Positions 24,114-36,900 of a DNA stretch of 64,000 bases are shown here, in pieces. Location: positions 2,604,001 to 2,668,000 of the forward strand of contig BRXU01000007.1 of NCBI GenBank assembly GCA_030267565.1. Reading direction: 5' to 3'. Origin of the DNA: Pleodorina starrii. Its lineage: Eukaryota; Chlorophyta; Chlorophyceae; Chlamydomonadales; Volvocaceae. Numbering within the stretch: position 1 is the first letter of the stretch; the number at the start of each line of letters is the position of its first letter. The notes below the pieces were generated by a model. It was not told the origin of the DNA. It did not search any database and saw only the letters and a list, made by a program, of their open reading frames with translations. The position numbers were made by a program, and so were the translations under genes.

Positions 24114-25716
24114 GTTGCCGCGTGATGGCGCCGGTGGCGCAAGCACGTGGTGCTTTTCCTGCCAAAGTCGCTTCCCTTACTCAAGAGTAGCCTTGCAAAT
24201 GGGTAGCCTTGCAAGTCAAGGCCGTAATTAGGAATACCGCTATGAATTGAAGCCAAGGGGTTCTCAACGACCGGAGCGACTACGGTACGGCCCCCCATGT
24301 CGTTGCAGTCACGTTGATCACAGCAATTGTCCGGCACGCCAACAGCGACCCATCAAGGAATTGACACCGTGTGCTACGTCGCGTACTTGGGACTAAGGGC
24401 CGCATCAGGCCCGAAGGCCAACGCTGAGCTCGAGAGCAGCACTTGATTACCACTTAACCCAAGCCCCAAGCCTGAATTTCTTGCAGCGCATACTGAGAAT
24501 ACAGCAAGATTTAAATCATGTCGCTGATTGCCAGTTCCCACTTGCCAGGTTGCGCAGCCAACGAACGACGAGAACGGCCATAACGACCAACCGAACTAAA
24601 CCCAAGGGCTGAACCTGGCCGATCTACAATCCTAAATTCCCGTGATCCCAAACCGTGCGCTGCGGGTCCGGAACAGTCCCAAGCTGCTGCATCTTGAAGT
24701 CTTCGGCACCTGCACCCGTCGCAACAGACTGTGGCGGCGGCTAGGGCCCACTGAGCGCTGACCCTTGTGGACGAGCGCCAAGCGCGGTGATGATGGCTCC
24801 GCATATAGCCCTGAAGAGCGGAACAGTCGGAAAGCCCATTCCCGACAACCCACGCCTCGTATTAGTGAGAGCGTTGCAGGCTTGCAGCTCTGGATGAATG
24901 GCAGGGTGTTGGGAGGCGTCCCGCAGGGTTCATTAGGGTTCATTAGGGGTTTAAGCGGATTCCCTCCTGGGTGGGCCGCTAGGGGCGGGCGAGCTGCGAA
25001 CAGCGAAGATGTGCCCCGGCGGGGCGGCGTGCGACGCCCTTAAGGTCGCCTGGCGCGGCTCCGTACGACAGTACTGCTCCAGTACTACAGCCGCCGTAGC
25101 TGCATGGATGCTGTCCGGCCTACAACCGGCGGATCGAGTATCATACGGCCCAGCGCCCAATGTACGGAATTTGGAATCGCACGGTAAGCGTGATTTACAC
25201 ACACAGCGGGTGCCGCAATCGGAAGTGGCCCGGCACGGCAGCAGCACCCCGGGTGCTGACTGGGCCGAATCGGACAGAGCGCAGTAGCACCGTTAGGCCC
25301 CAACGGATTGTCCCCCCTCTGCACACCTTGCACCGCTCCTCTCACCTGCCTCCGGACAGGACCCTCTTCCCCTCCTTCCCCCCGGCAAGCGGCATCCGCG
25401 GATCCGCTGCGCCCGCCTTGGCCACGTGGCCAACTGTGACAACCACCTCCGCCATCGACCGCTGATACCACCACCACCACCACCGCGCGCAAGACACGAC
25501 TGTCAACCCCTCCCCCTCCCCCACTGTCAGTTCAGTTCCTCCGCCGGCCAATGGACCGCCGGCCCGCCGGCCGGCCGGCAAGCCAGTCGAATAACATCGA
25601 CGATACCACTTCACCTCCACCGGCCGCACACCGCCATGCTCTGAACCGAAGCCATCACAGCACCGTCAGTCAACAAAAAACAGCTCAGCTCAGCCCACCC
25701 CCACCCACCCCCCCAG
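24114..25716. other. intergenic, no gene recognised
   Basis: This lies upstream of the transporter start and downstream of the small nucleolar-protein gene. The part nearest 24114-24560 is lower in GC, as expected for a promoter flank. Short frames here have no recognisable family and no supporting splice sites. Confidence 0.55.
25195..25199 (-). promoter_or_regulatory. candidate TGTAA signal for the 25717-26439 gene
   Basis: TTACA on the plus strand, about 520 bases beyond the stop of the minus-strand gene. Confidence 0.35.
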
Positions 25717-26439
25717 CTACACAAACTTGGTCGCGGGCCGGTTCTTGGCCTTGGTCAGCATGTCTGCGGATCGCCTGATGCGATTGCCGTACAGCGACTC
25801 CTTGACGAAGTTTCTGGAGGGCGGCGGGCCCTGCAGCTTGGGCAGCACCGCCACCGCCACCAGGCTCTGCTTCACCTCCTGCAGGCGCTGCCGCTTGGCC
25901 GCGCGCCGCCGCGCGCGCGCGCTCAGCACCGCCGCTTCCGCGGCGGCTTCCGCCGCGCGCTGCGCCGCCGCGTCCCGCTCCGCCACCGCCGCCAGCACCG
26001 ACTCGGGCAGCAGGTCGGCCTCCGCGGGGTCGTCGCCCGGGGGCCCCGCTGCCGCAACGTTGTCGTCGTCGTCGGCGGCCTCATCGCCGTCGCTGGACTG
26101 GGGCCCCTGCATCGGCCCCGCGCGGTCGTCATCCCCGTCCTCGGCGCCGTCGTCCTCCCCGTCCCCTGAAATATCGTCAGGTGCGTCGCCCTGGGCAGCT
26201 TTCGCTTCTGCTGCTGCGGCGGCACTGGCAGCTCGGGCCAGCTCGCGGTTCCGACGCAGCTCTCGCTGCGCGCGGCGTTGCTCTTCCAGCTGCTGCCGCT
26301 CGTCCTTCTTTTGTCGGAGGGCCTGGTCGCGCGCTTGGGCTTGCGTGAATTCCTCGGGCGCATCGTCGTCGCTGTCCGACGGGGCTGGCGGCGGCCGTTT
26401 CTCCGGCGCAGGCGTGCTTTTGGTTTTTACGCTGGGCAT
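25717..26439 (-). CDS. probable nucleolar U3 snoRNA-associated protein (UTP16/Bud21-like)
   Basis: A single uninterrupted 240-residue frame, ATG at 26437-26439 and TAG at 25717-25719. It begins with a short basic Pro-rich head, then DSDDDAPEEFTQAQA, a highly charged helical stretch (about 28-75), an acidic Asp/Glu/Gly tract (about 90-130), an Ala/Arg-rich helix, and a conserved-looking C-terminus, FVKESLYGNRIRRSADML with RPATKFV. The APEE segment near the start and the LYGNR...RRS block near the end resemble Bud21/UTP16-type small-subunit processome proteins, which bind U3 snoRNA during 18S rRNA maturation. That match is from memory of the family and is moderate. Lack of introns is unusual beside its neighbours but fits a short gene. 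The ATG is preceded by a lower-GC flank suitable for a promoter. Confidence 0.6.
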   Translation of the reverse strand: MPSVKTKSTPAPEKRPPPAPSDSDDDAPEEFTQAQARDQALRQKKDERQQLEEQRRAQRELRRNRELARAASAAAAAEAKAAQGDAPDDISGDGEDDGAEDGDDDRAGPMQGPQSSDGDEAADDDDNVAAAGPPGDDPAEADLLPESVLAAVAERDAAAQRAAEAAAEAAVLSARARRRAAKRQRLQEVKQSLVAVAVLPKLQGPPPSRNFVKESLYGNRIRRSADMLTKAKNRPATKFV

Positions 26440-29041
26440 TTCACTACTTGAACAAAGCTAGGCGTAAGGTCCGGGGGCAGTGCACGAAAAATGTGTACCG
26501 TAAGTTCTCCCTTCTTGCAAGACGGCTGTTCACACTGTGCCGCCAACAACGTAGTCAAGTGTGATGTATTCAGTAATTAGGAACAGTATTAACAAGCTGT
26601 CTCAAAAATTGCGGGCGAATCGACGGGGACTTCTAGCTAGTTTAAGTGGCCAAAGGTTGTAAAATTTGAAACACGGACTGACAAATATATTTCGGACGAA
26701 CAGCAAGGTGATTGACTCCTCAATTCACAAACCCTGTCAGTTTTCGTACGGCGTGGTCTTAGTAATGGCTGTTCCTGCAAAGTCAGCCTGACCAGATCAA
26801 GCAGTCCGGAATAGCAACCCTGAATTTTCGCGAAACAAAGGCACCTGCAGCAACCCGTCGGCCGTGCCCGTCTGAACGGCGTGCGGAGCTCCCTGGCCGT
26901 CCTGACGCCCTACGACAGAGGCGCCCTGCCAGTCGTCCTCCCCCATCCATCCATTCATCCTCCGTGGGAGGGGCGCCCACCGGTACACTACACATGTGCC
27001 TTCCGTGTCACACTGCTCACACACACACACACACACTCACTCACTCACACACACCCGCACTGCAACTGAGTGCCGCGTCCGTCCGGTTCTCTCAGCTCTC
27101 TCGCTCCGCTCTCCGCTGCTGCCCTCCAACCTTCTCCGCGCATCACATCACATCGCATCGCATCAAAAGGCGACGCTCCACTGCCGCAGCTCCCGCCAGT
27201 CGCGCGAGGACGGCGATGGCCCTGTCCAACTCACTCCGCCACCCGGACCCACGGGTCGGTGCCTTTCCAAGCTCGCGGCGCCTCTCCCCCCCGCCGCCGT
27301 GTGCGTGCCACATCGTCAGTCCGATGCACATCGCACATCGCACCCCGCCCTCGCACCCACACGCACGGATACACATACACCGCACATGCTAACATTGCAC
27401 ACACCCCGCTCCCCGAAGGACTCCAGACAACCGGCATCGTCGCCCCCCCTCGGTGAGGTGAGGGGGGAGAGGAATGACACGGAGCTCGAGAGCTGCAGCC
27501 GTTGATGGCAACAAGTCCGATGGCCCAACCCTGCCCAACCAAGCGCAAGCCATACACGTAGGAGCGCCGGGCCCCACGGCCCATCTCAAACCCCCGTTCG
27601 TGTCCCGCCCGACCTCGCTGCGAGCGCCCCTGGCACCTGTGAAGCCCCACCTGCGCCAATATAAAGGGTTCCCTTCACCACTGCAAAAATAATGTTTACG
27701 ATGTGTTTCCTTTCCAGGCATCGGTCGCCTGTCCGGTCACAGATGGCGTCACAGGCGGCCTCACTCGCCCCGGGCCCCGTCCTGGACCCTCGTGCTGCAC
27801 TGCTACGGAAGGCGCGCATGGCAGTAGCGGGTTTTGACTGGACGACAATACCGGTAGGGTCGGTGGGTCACAGCGCGTCATGTCATACAATTAAATTTCG
27901 ATAAAATTTTCAATGCGCCCGACAGCAGCTAGCCGCCTCGGCAGTTCCTAATCAGGCAACTCCGATTGCAAGCAAGTCCCAAGTCACGCTATTCTGTCGT
28001 CCCATAACCAGGCAGCCAAACTGCCACCACCACCACCACCACCACCCCCATCGCGAACAACTGCCCTCGACCCCCCGAGCCAGCGAGCCCTCCCACCGCA
28101 CCCAGCACCCATCGACTCCACCAACCCGTCTGGTCGAGCAAAAACAAGCTCCCACACACAACACACAACACAACTGCGCGCGCACGACGTTTTTTTTTGT
28201 AAAAGACGTAATACATCGAAAGTAACAGCCACCGATAAACCCCATTGGCAGCTGCTGCTGCTGCTGCACAAGCCGTCCATCGCTCCGCATCTCAACAGCG
28301 CAGCGCTCAGCTTCCCTACAACCCTAAGGCCCGTAATCCAAGGCTCGTAATGTACGACTGACTGCCACCTCCACCTCCATGCAAAATGCTCGCGTCGGAA
28401 AGACGGCGCACGGAGTTGAGTCTAGTCGGTCGGGCACTCGCGAAGCCCGCTGTGCTGCCCCCCACCCCAACCCCCACAAATCCTCTGACAATTCGGCAGC
28501 GTCGCCGCAAAATGAAAGTCCGAGAACCCGGGTCGATGACACGGCAAGAACTGGATAGGCGGGCCCCCCAATGTGAATTGCGGTATGAACTGTTTCCGAT
28601 GTTTTTGGTTTCCCGTCCTCTTCCACCTCACCTGGCTGCATGTGTACCCTCCGCCGCACCCTAGACCCTACGCGGCCCTGTCCCCCCTTTCCGGTCGCGA
28701 CCGTCCCACTGACTGACTTTTCCACTGCCTCAGGTGTGGTGTGACGTCATGTGGTGTCATGTGGTGTCATGTGATGTGAGGTGACCCACGGGCCCACAGG
28801 CGGCCCCCGAAACCGGATCCTATTGGGGCCCCCCAACCGGGGCCCGAATCCTGGTCTGGCTGCACAGCCCTAGCAACACACCGCCACTCGCCCGCACTTG
28901 GCCGCAACCGCCGCCACACAACGGAGCCGCTAGTCGGCAAGTGGGCGGGGCGGGGCCAGGATCCGGATCCGGATCCGGATCCGCAGAACCAATTCATGCG
29001 CCTATGCGCCTAGTAATAAATTGAGTCGGAGGCGATGCTCC
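26440..29041. other. intergenic, no gene recognised
   Basis: The stretch joins the promoter side of the gene at 25717-26439 to the 3' side of the kinase gene. GC is low at 26,440-26,830. It carries a short CA/TCAC tract near 27,010-27,055, a (CCGGAT)n hexamer run near 28,960-28,982 and a repeated GTCATGTGGT motif at 28,745-28,775. I found no minus-strand TGTAA that would mark the kinase 3' end. No coding sequence is supported. Confidence 0.55.
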
Positions 29042-32000
29042 TCAAGATTCCCCCTCCTGCTGTAACGCCAGGAAAGGGGACAAAGGGCGGGCGGGTCTGG
29101 CGGCAGGCGCTGCACTGGGCCCCGGTGCGGGTGCAGGTGCTGGTGCTGGTGCTGGCCCGGTGGCCGCGTTGCGGCCCGTATTGGTCCTGGGGCTGTTGCC
29201 GGGGCTGGGGCTGGGACTGGGGCTGCGCGCGCGGGGGGTGGCTGCTGCTGCAAAGGGTGACAACGGGGTGCGAGGTGGCGGGCGAGGTGCGGCCGCTGCG
29301 GCAGCGAACGGCGAGGCCCGGGGCTGCGGCTGCGGCTGCTGGTGCGCCTGGGGTGGAGGCTGGGGGGGAGCGGGGCTGCCCGTCGGGTTCCGTAACCCCG
29401 GGTCATCGACGGGCGGGGCCGCCGCAACTGGAGCCACGGCCACCGCCGCCGCCGCCGCGGGGCCTACATCGGGCGCAGCATTTGCGCCATCAGGTGCAGC
29501 GGCCATCAGGTGCTGCTGTTGATGATGATGATGATGAGGCGGAGGCGGAGGCGCCGGGTCGGTCCGGAGCTTTGACCTTGCGGCGCGAGCCGCCGCCTCC
29601 GCCGCTGCCCTCTCCCGCCGCTGTACCCTCTGTGGGGGGTGGGCAACAGGCGGGAGAGGAGCGCAAGTCCAGGGAGGGAATGGGGACGAGGGACGAGGGG
29701 CGAGGGAGGGGGCCAGATGAGACCGGGAGGGGGACCGACCAACGCAGCAGCAGCAGGAGGAGGCGAGCACCCCTGCGAAAGGGGGAGGGGTGCTCGAGAG
29801 CGCTTCCTCCGCCTCTCCACTCCGCCACCGGCGCCCATGCGATGTCCACACCCGCCCGCCCTCACGCCCCCCCACCACACACACTTGCAAAATCACTCTT
29901 CACCCCCCCACACACGCACACACACACCTCACCCTGAGCAGCTGCATCAGTTGTTCCGCCACCTCGCCCATACCGGGTCGCTCCCGGGGGTCCTCCCGCC
30001 AGCAGGCCTGACACAGGTCCACGAGCTGGGGTGCGGGGGGGGGGGAGTGGAGTGGGGGGGGGGCAGAGCGGATGGGATGTGAGGGCGTCAAGCGGCGTTC
30101 GGAAGGCTTCCAGGGAGTCAGGAAGCTGCCGCTGCTGCTGCTGTCTACGCGGACCGACGGGAGGTTTCAAGTCCTCAAGCCCACCACCCACCCACCCATC
30201 CCCAGCCCCCACCTGCTGCAGCTCCGGCAGTGGCGGCCGAATGTTCTCGGGCTGTGGGAAGCTCAGTCTCTTGCCGTCCGCGTACATCTTGTGCATGGCC
30301 ACCGGCTCATAGCGGGCATCCATCAGCTCAGTCTGCCAGGGCCGCTGGAGGGTCACCACCTTGGGGGAGGGAGGGGGAGGGAGGGAGGGGGAGGGAGGGA
30401 GGGGGAGGGAGTGGGAGGGAGGGAGGGAGGGAGAGGAGGAAGAGGGCGGGGAGGAAGGCGTTCATGGGGTTTGACCTCCTCCTGCTGAAACGAATGTGTG
30501 TGTCTGGAGATGGGGGGTAGATCGAACGGGGAGCGGAGCGGAGCGGGGAGGATGTGGGGAGAGTGCGGAGATGCGTCAACGTGTGTGTGTGGGTGCGGGG
30601 GTGTGGGCCTTGAGCTATTCCCCCGCCCTCCCTCGCCCTCCCCGCCCTCCCTCGCCCTCCCTGCCCTCCCCGCCCTACCTCAACCTGGAGCCCCTCGAAT
30701 CACACCCACATCCAACCCTCGGCGGGATCCAGAACGTTGGGCCGGGCCCCCTCCCTCCTTCCCCATCCTCTCTCCCTCCTCCCTCCTCCTTCCCCTCCCC
30801 CCTTCTCCCTCACCCCCTTCCTCACCCCCCCCACCCTCACCTCCCAGATGACCACCGCGAATGAGAACACGTCCGTGGCCCATCCGTAGTCCTGCCCCGC
30901 CAGGTACTCGGGGGACTGCCAGCGGGGGGAGCAGTAGGAGCCCGAGTGGGGGACGGTGAGGGAGGCACCCGCACAGCCGCGAGCCATCACACGACTCAGG
31001 TTGAAGTCGCACACCTGCAGAAGGGAGGGGGGGACAGGGGGGGAAGAGGGTTACGTGTGAGGTGAATCGGAGAGGGGTACGGACCTGCTGTCTGAGCGGC
31101 CTGGGACCTTCCAAGCACGTGAGCAGCAGCTTACCCTCCCTTCCCTTCCCTACCTCCCTCCCCTCCCACCACCCACCTTGGTGATCCACTTGCCGTCCCG
31201 CTCCTCCAGCAGCAGATTGTACGACGTGAAGTCATGGTGTATGACATTGCAGCGGTGCATGTACTCCAGCCCGGCAGCGGCCCCCCGCAGAACCTCCAGA
31301 CGCCGCTCCCACCGCCGGAGGAAGTCGGCGCCGTGGCCGCGAGGCCGCTGAGCATGGGAGGCCTGCTGGGCCTGAGGGGCGGGTGTGGGGGGCGGGTGTG
31401 GGGGGTAAAATAAGATGATATAATATGATGTGATGTGAACCATGTGATGTGATGTGAAGCGAGGTGCGCTGAGCAGAGGTCCGAGCCCAGAGCTGCGCTG
31501 GATCACCCACCCACCCACCCACCCACCCACCCACCCCCCCACCCCCCCACCCACCCACCCACCCACCCACCCACCCACCCACCCACCCACCCACCCACCC
31601 ACCCACCCACCCACCCCCCCACCCACCCACCCACCCAGCCACCCCCCCACCCACCTCCCCAATCATGCTGTACAGTGTCCCCATGGGGCAGTACTCCATC
31701 ACAATGGCAAGCATGGGCTGACTGCCCGCGGGGGAGGCGGAGGCGGAGGCGGAGGGACCGCCAGGGAACAAGCCGCCACCTCCCACCGCCGCCGCCGCCG
31801 GCCCCGCCCCCGCCGGGCCGTCCGCCTCCGTCCCTGCGCCTTCCAGCAGCCCCGCCTGCCTCGCTGCATGCTGAATGTACTCGGCACACACGCCTGAAGC
31901 GTGGGGAACGGGGGTTTTGAAGAGTGAGCTTGCATCCGGGGGGGTTTTGAAGGAAAGAGGGGTCCTTGCTCCTAGGGGAGTCAGACCCAGTTGCCCGCAC

Positions 32001-33625
32001 GACATCACCCGGTAGGCAGCCAACCCGCCCAGCTACCCGCCCAGCTACCCGCCCAGCTCCGTTCAGTCGAGGCCTGGCTAGCCCGAGCCCCGTCCGGCCG
32101 GTGGGCCAGCAGGTCAGGGCAGGTCAGGGCAGATGGGAAGGCGCCCGAATACACCCACCCTCCCTCCCACCCTCCCTCCCTCCCAGTCACCCACCAATGA
32201 ATCGCACTATGTTTGGATGTTGGTTGAGGCGCTTGTTGAGGTCCACCTCGTGCTTGAAGGCGCGGAGGGCCTGAGGCGGGGCGAGGGGGAGGGGAGGGGG
32301 AAGACCGGGGGTGGGGGGCCAGGTGGGGGGTCAGGAGGGGGTTGTGGGTCCTGGTGGCGACAGGGGTGGTGACAGATACCGTATGCGGGCAGCAGGTGGG
32401 TCAAGAAACACGTTGGCAGCCGGCACACGTTGACCCACTGACCGCCCGTCAGCTGGGCCCTGGACCCCTCTGGAGGGTCGGGAGGCGCGAGGGACGGGGC
32501 GGGGCGGAGCGGGACGAGGAGCAGGAGCAGGCAGACAGGCACACGGACACGGACTGACAGCACCGCACGGGGCAGCGGATTGGATGGACACCGCAATAAC
32601 GACGGTCAGCGACTGGGCGCAAACTAAAACCCTAAAACCCTAAAACCCCAGCTGACGGAATCCCCGCACAGAAACCCCCAGACCTGCTGCCCCTCCCCCC
32701 CCCTCCCCCTCCCCCTGCCCCTCCCCCTCCGAAGGGCTCCTCCCACCACCCCACCACCCCACACCTCCCATCACACCCCGGTGGTGCCCGCCCGCAGGTC
32801 TCACCCGCAGGTCGTACTTCATCTCCCGATTGATGCCGATCACCTGGACGAGCACACAGTTGTCGTACAGCAGCGCACATACACAGCTCAGAAGGGAAGG
32901 TCAGGGATTGGCGCCCGTAGCAGCAAGCAGCAAGCAGGAAGCACCAAAGCAGCGGAGCCCGAGTGGCAGCAGCAGCGGCACCGGCAGCGGCAAGGGGGGT
33001 GGGGGGACGCGGAACGAGAGCAGAGCGCCAATACGGATAAATGTACACGAGAGTGGAGATAGACAGGAGGGAAGGAGAGAGGCGCTGGAGGAGAGGGTTC
33101 ACCTCACATGCTGGGAGAGTTGGGGGCCGTGCAGGGGCAGTGCAGGGGCCGTGCAGTGCAGGGAGGGGCGCATGCAGCTCTCGTTCCTCCATCCGGCCTC
33201 CTCACCCCCCCCTCCCCCGCTCCCCGCTCCCTCCCCCTCACCTTTATTGCCACCTCCCCATGCAGATACATGCCCGCAAACACCTGGCCGATGCTGCCAC
33301 TGCCCACCATGTTGCTCAGACCGTGGGTCAGTCCGTGGGACAGATCACGCCACCGAATGTCCCTGAGGCGGGGCAGGGCGGAGGGGAGGGGAGGGGAGGG
33401 AGACACGGGGGCAGGTAGGAGGCGGTCGGGGAGCGGCGGCTGGGGAACTGTTTAAATTACCGACGGTACCGCTTCCACCCGCACCCGGCCCCGCCCATCC
33501 ACCCTTCAACCCCACCCCCACCCGAGCCCCCACCCCCAGCCACCCGCCAGCCCTCGGGGATGGTTGCTGCAACCAGTGCCCACCCGCACAAATAACGCAT
33601 GCCACTCCCCCCCACCCCCCCCAGC

Positions 33626-33657
<32 letters not shown>

Positions 33658-33957
33658 CACCAGAACGGGTCGTTGACAATGCTCCGAAACAGCGCCGCCA
33701 CCTCCGGATCTGCGAGCAGGCTGCTCTCGTCAGGATGAGAGCCGCCGCCGCCGCCGCCACCGCCGACAGAGTCGACGCCCTGAAGTGCCGGCAAGCCGTA
33801 CGATTCGTACCGCGCAAGCCCGGTGCCGTCCAGACCCAACGACAGCGCCGTCGACAACGACGGAGCGGTCCCCATCGCTGCGCCGCCAGCTGCCGTATCC
33901 CCGGTGACCGCGGCGGCGCCGCCGGCCGGAGCGGCCGCTGCGCTTGTGATTGCCGAA

Positions 33958-33990
<33 letters not shown>

Positions 33991-36900
33991 GCGTTTTGCT
34001 GGGCCTTCGGCGGAACGGCGGCGGTGCCGTTCTGGTGGCTGTGCTGGTGACTGAGGCCGTTGGCGGCGGAACCGTTGAGTTGCTGAGCCGCGGCGGCGGC
34101 GGTGGCGACGGCGGTGGCGACGGCGGCTGCGGCGGCAGCGGAACCGCCTCCCCCCCTGGAGTTCGCCGCCGGTGTGACCGGTCCCGAGCTGCCCAGCCGC
34201 GGCGTCAGTCGGCCACCGCTGGCGGCGCCGCTGCCGCGCCCCCCGGTAATGGCCCCGGCGCCGCTGCTGCTGCCGCTACTGCTGACGGCGCCGCTGCCTC
34301 CGGCGCTGGCGGACCGGTCGCCACCTCCCCCCGTCGGGCCCGTAGCGAACTGCGCAGTCAATGAGTGGGTTGGGGGGGGGTGGGCGGATGGGCTGGGTGT
34401 CGTTGGGTTGGGTTTGCGGGTCTTGCAGAAATGCGGTGCAGTGCCAGGAACCAGGGAGCCCAGCAAACATGCGGCGCGGTAGCACCAGCAGCGGATTGCA
34501 CCGAATCAAAAACGCCCTCGAAGCACAGAAAGTTACGTCGCCGCATTTCGTGGCCCCGGGAAGCCGTACGGTACAACAACGAGTGTCGGAGAGAGTGTGT
34601 GTGTGTGTGTGTGTCGTCGTACCTGGAATGACGACGAGGCGCTGCGAGCCGCTGCGCCACCTCCGCCTCCGCCTCCGCCGCTGCTGGCCGCGGCCCGCGC
34701 CGGCGACTGCGGCCCCGCGAGCCCCACCCCCACCCCCACCGGCGCTGAGGGCGACGCGGGCCGGAGCTGCTGCGGAACCTGCTGCTGCTGCTGTTGTGTG
34801 TGCTGCTGATGTTGGTGGTGTTGGCGATTGAGGTCGCCCGAGGCGTGAACCCCCAGTGCCCCTCCCTGGAATCCGCCAGCGGCTGCACCTGCACCTGCTG
34901 CTGCTGCTGCTGCGCCCGGCCGTAGCTCTGGCGAGGAAGGCGCGGAGGGGTGGGGCGACGGGTTGGGCGACCTCCCCGGGGAGACGGGCGGAAGCTGCTG
35001 GGCCAGTGCCCTGAAGGGCGAACCCATGAAGCCACCGGCGGTAGAGGCGGTAGAGGCGGCGGTAGCGGTGGCGGCGGTGGTGGTGGCGGGCCCCGCCGCC
35101 ACTGTCGCGACGCGCTGCGCCGCCCCGGAGGCGAAGGGCGACCTGAGGCCGGAACCGGCGGCGGCGGTGGGGGTGGACGGACGCTGCCCCGCCGCCGCCG
35201 CCGCCGCCGCCGCCGCTGCCACCGGCGCCCCGCTGGCGCTGCCCCGTGCTACAGACGCCCACGACAGGCCCGCCGCCGCCGTAGCAGCAACAGCAGCAAC
35301 AGCTGGCGCCTGCTGGTGTGGCGGTGGCGGCAGGGGTGGCGACGACGGCGCCGCCGCGGACGTAGCCGCCGTGACGGGCGACGCGGGGCATTGCGCCACG
35401 GCCCCGGGGATGGCGACCGGGCTGCTTGCCGCCGGCGCCGTCGCCGCACCATCGGCCGCCGCCGTCGCCGCCGCCGCGACGGCAGCCGACGACACATCCG
35501 ACGCGCTGTCGTCGATAGCCGCGCCTCCGCCGCCGCCGCCGCCAACGCTGCCGGCGTCCATCGTGACCTGCGGCCGCAACCTCGGCCAGGGATCCAGCTC
35601 CGGCTGCAGCTCGTCCTGCCCGTCGTACGGCAACGGCGGCGGCGGCGGTGGCGGCGGCGGCGGTGCGGGCGCCTCCGTCGCCTCCTCCTCATCATCGCGC
35701 CCGCGCTGCCGCGACCTGCCTCTGCCGTACAGCCGCCCGTGGCCGCGGCCGCCGACGCCGCGGCCCAACTCGCCGGCGCCGCCTCTCCCCTTCACCCCCG
35801 ACCGGGACTGCCGCCTCCCCGCCGCCGCCACCCGCCGCTGCGCGCCGCTGTTGGGCCCCGGCGTCACCGACAGACGAGATGACGACGAGGAGGGAGTCAA
35901 GGTGCCGCGACCGCCGCCGCCGCCGGCAGCCGCAGCGGCGGGCGCCGTTGCCGGCGACGCTGGCCGCCCCGGCCCCACGGTATCGAGGCTGCTGCGGCCG
36001 CTCCGGGCCGTCCGGGAGTCCGCTGCAGCGGCAGCCGCCGCCGGCGGCGGCGCCAACACCGCAGTCTTCCAGCTGCTCGTGCCAGCGGCGGCAGGGGCAG
36101 CGGCGGCGGCGGCGCCGCCGACGCCGCTGTTGCCTGCCGCAGCAGCAGGTTCGGGGGCTGCAGCCGGCGGATCCATGCTGCTCGACGATGCCGCCGTCAA
36201 TTCAGGAGGCACGCCGCTCAGCGCCGTCGCGGACGGACCGCCGCCGCCACCACCACCACCGCCACCGGCGGCGGCGGCGGATGGACCCGGAAGCGCTCCC
36301 GCGACGGGGCCCGCCGTCGCTAATCCCCACGGTGTGCTCAGCGCCGAGCCGCGGGTCGTTGGCAGCACTGCGGCTCGATGTCCGGGCGCCGTCGGCGGCA
36401 GGCCCAGCGCAGCGGGACGGCCGCGGCCGTACCCCCCTCCTGCGGCCGCCGCCGCCGGCCCGCGCGGCGCGGCGGCGAGCGGCGCCCCCCGGCCGACGGC
36501 GTGCGAGCGGGTGAACACCGGCCCGGACCCCGACGCCACGTTCCGCCGTACATTGATTTGTCGTCGTACGGACAGCAGTCCGTCGACGACCTTGCGGGTT
36601 AGGCTGGTGTAGTCATTCCAGGTGCTTTGGAGCCACCGCTGTGGGGGGAGGAGGGGCGGTCGGTGGTTAAGAGTGGGATGAGACCCGGATCGCAAACCCA
36701 GTGTAACCCATGCAACCCATCCCCATCTGCCGCCCAGCCACACACCCACCCAGCCACCACCTACCCAACCGCCCCCCCAGCCCCCCCAACCTTACCCCCC
36801 AGGCCCCGCCCACCCCCCTCCCATCCCCCCCCCCCACCCACCCGTGTCTCCTCCCCCAGCTCCTCCACCATCCCCAGCATATCCCCCAGCGCCATGGACG

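Larger units (their letters stand above)
29933..33362 (-). other. kinase catalytic domain (eight exons)
   Basis: Landmarks by residue: glycine loop GSGSIGQV (1876-1883), beta-3 lysine in VAIK (Lys1896), helix-C Glu1917 in FKHEVDLNKR, HPNIVRFIG, hinge AIVMEYCPMGTLY, catalytic loop HHDFTSYN (Asp2061, Asn2066), metal motif DFN (2082-2084) in place of DFG, SPE (2113-2115) in place of APE, DVFSFAVVIWE, and the late Arg in RERPGMGE. About 45 extra Ala/Gly/Ser residues sit between VCAEYIQHAARQAG and the hinge. Metal- and ATP-contacting residues are all kept, so activity is likely despite the DFN and HHD changes. Confidence 0.85.
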
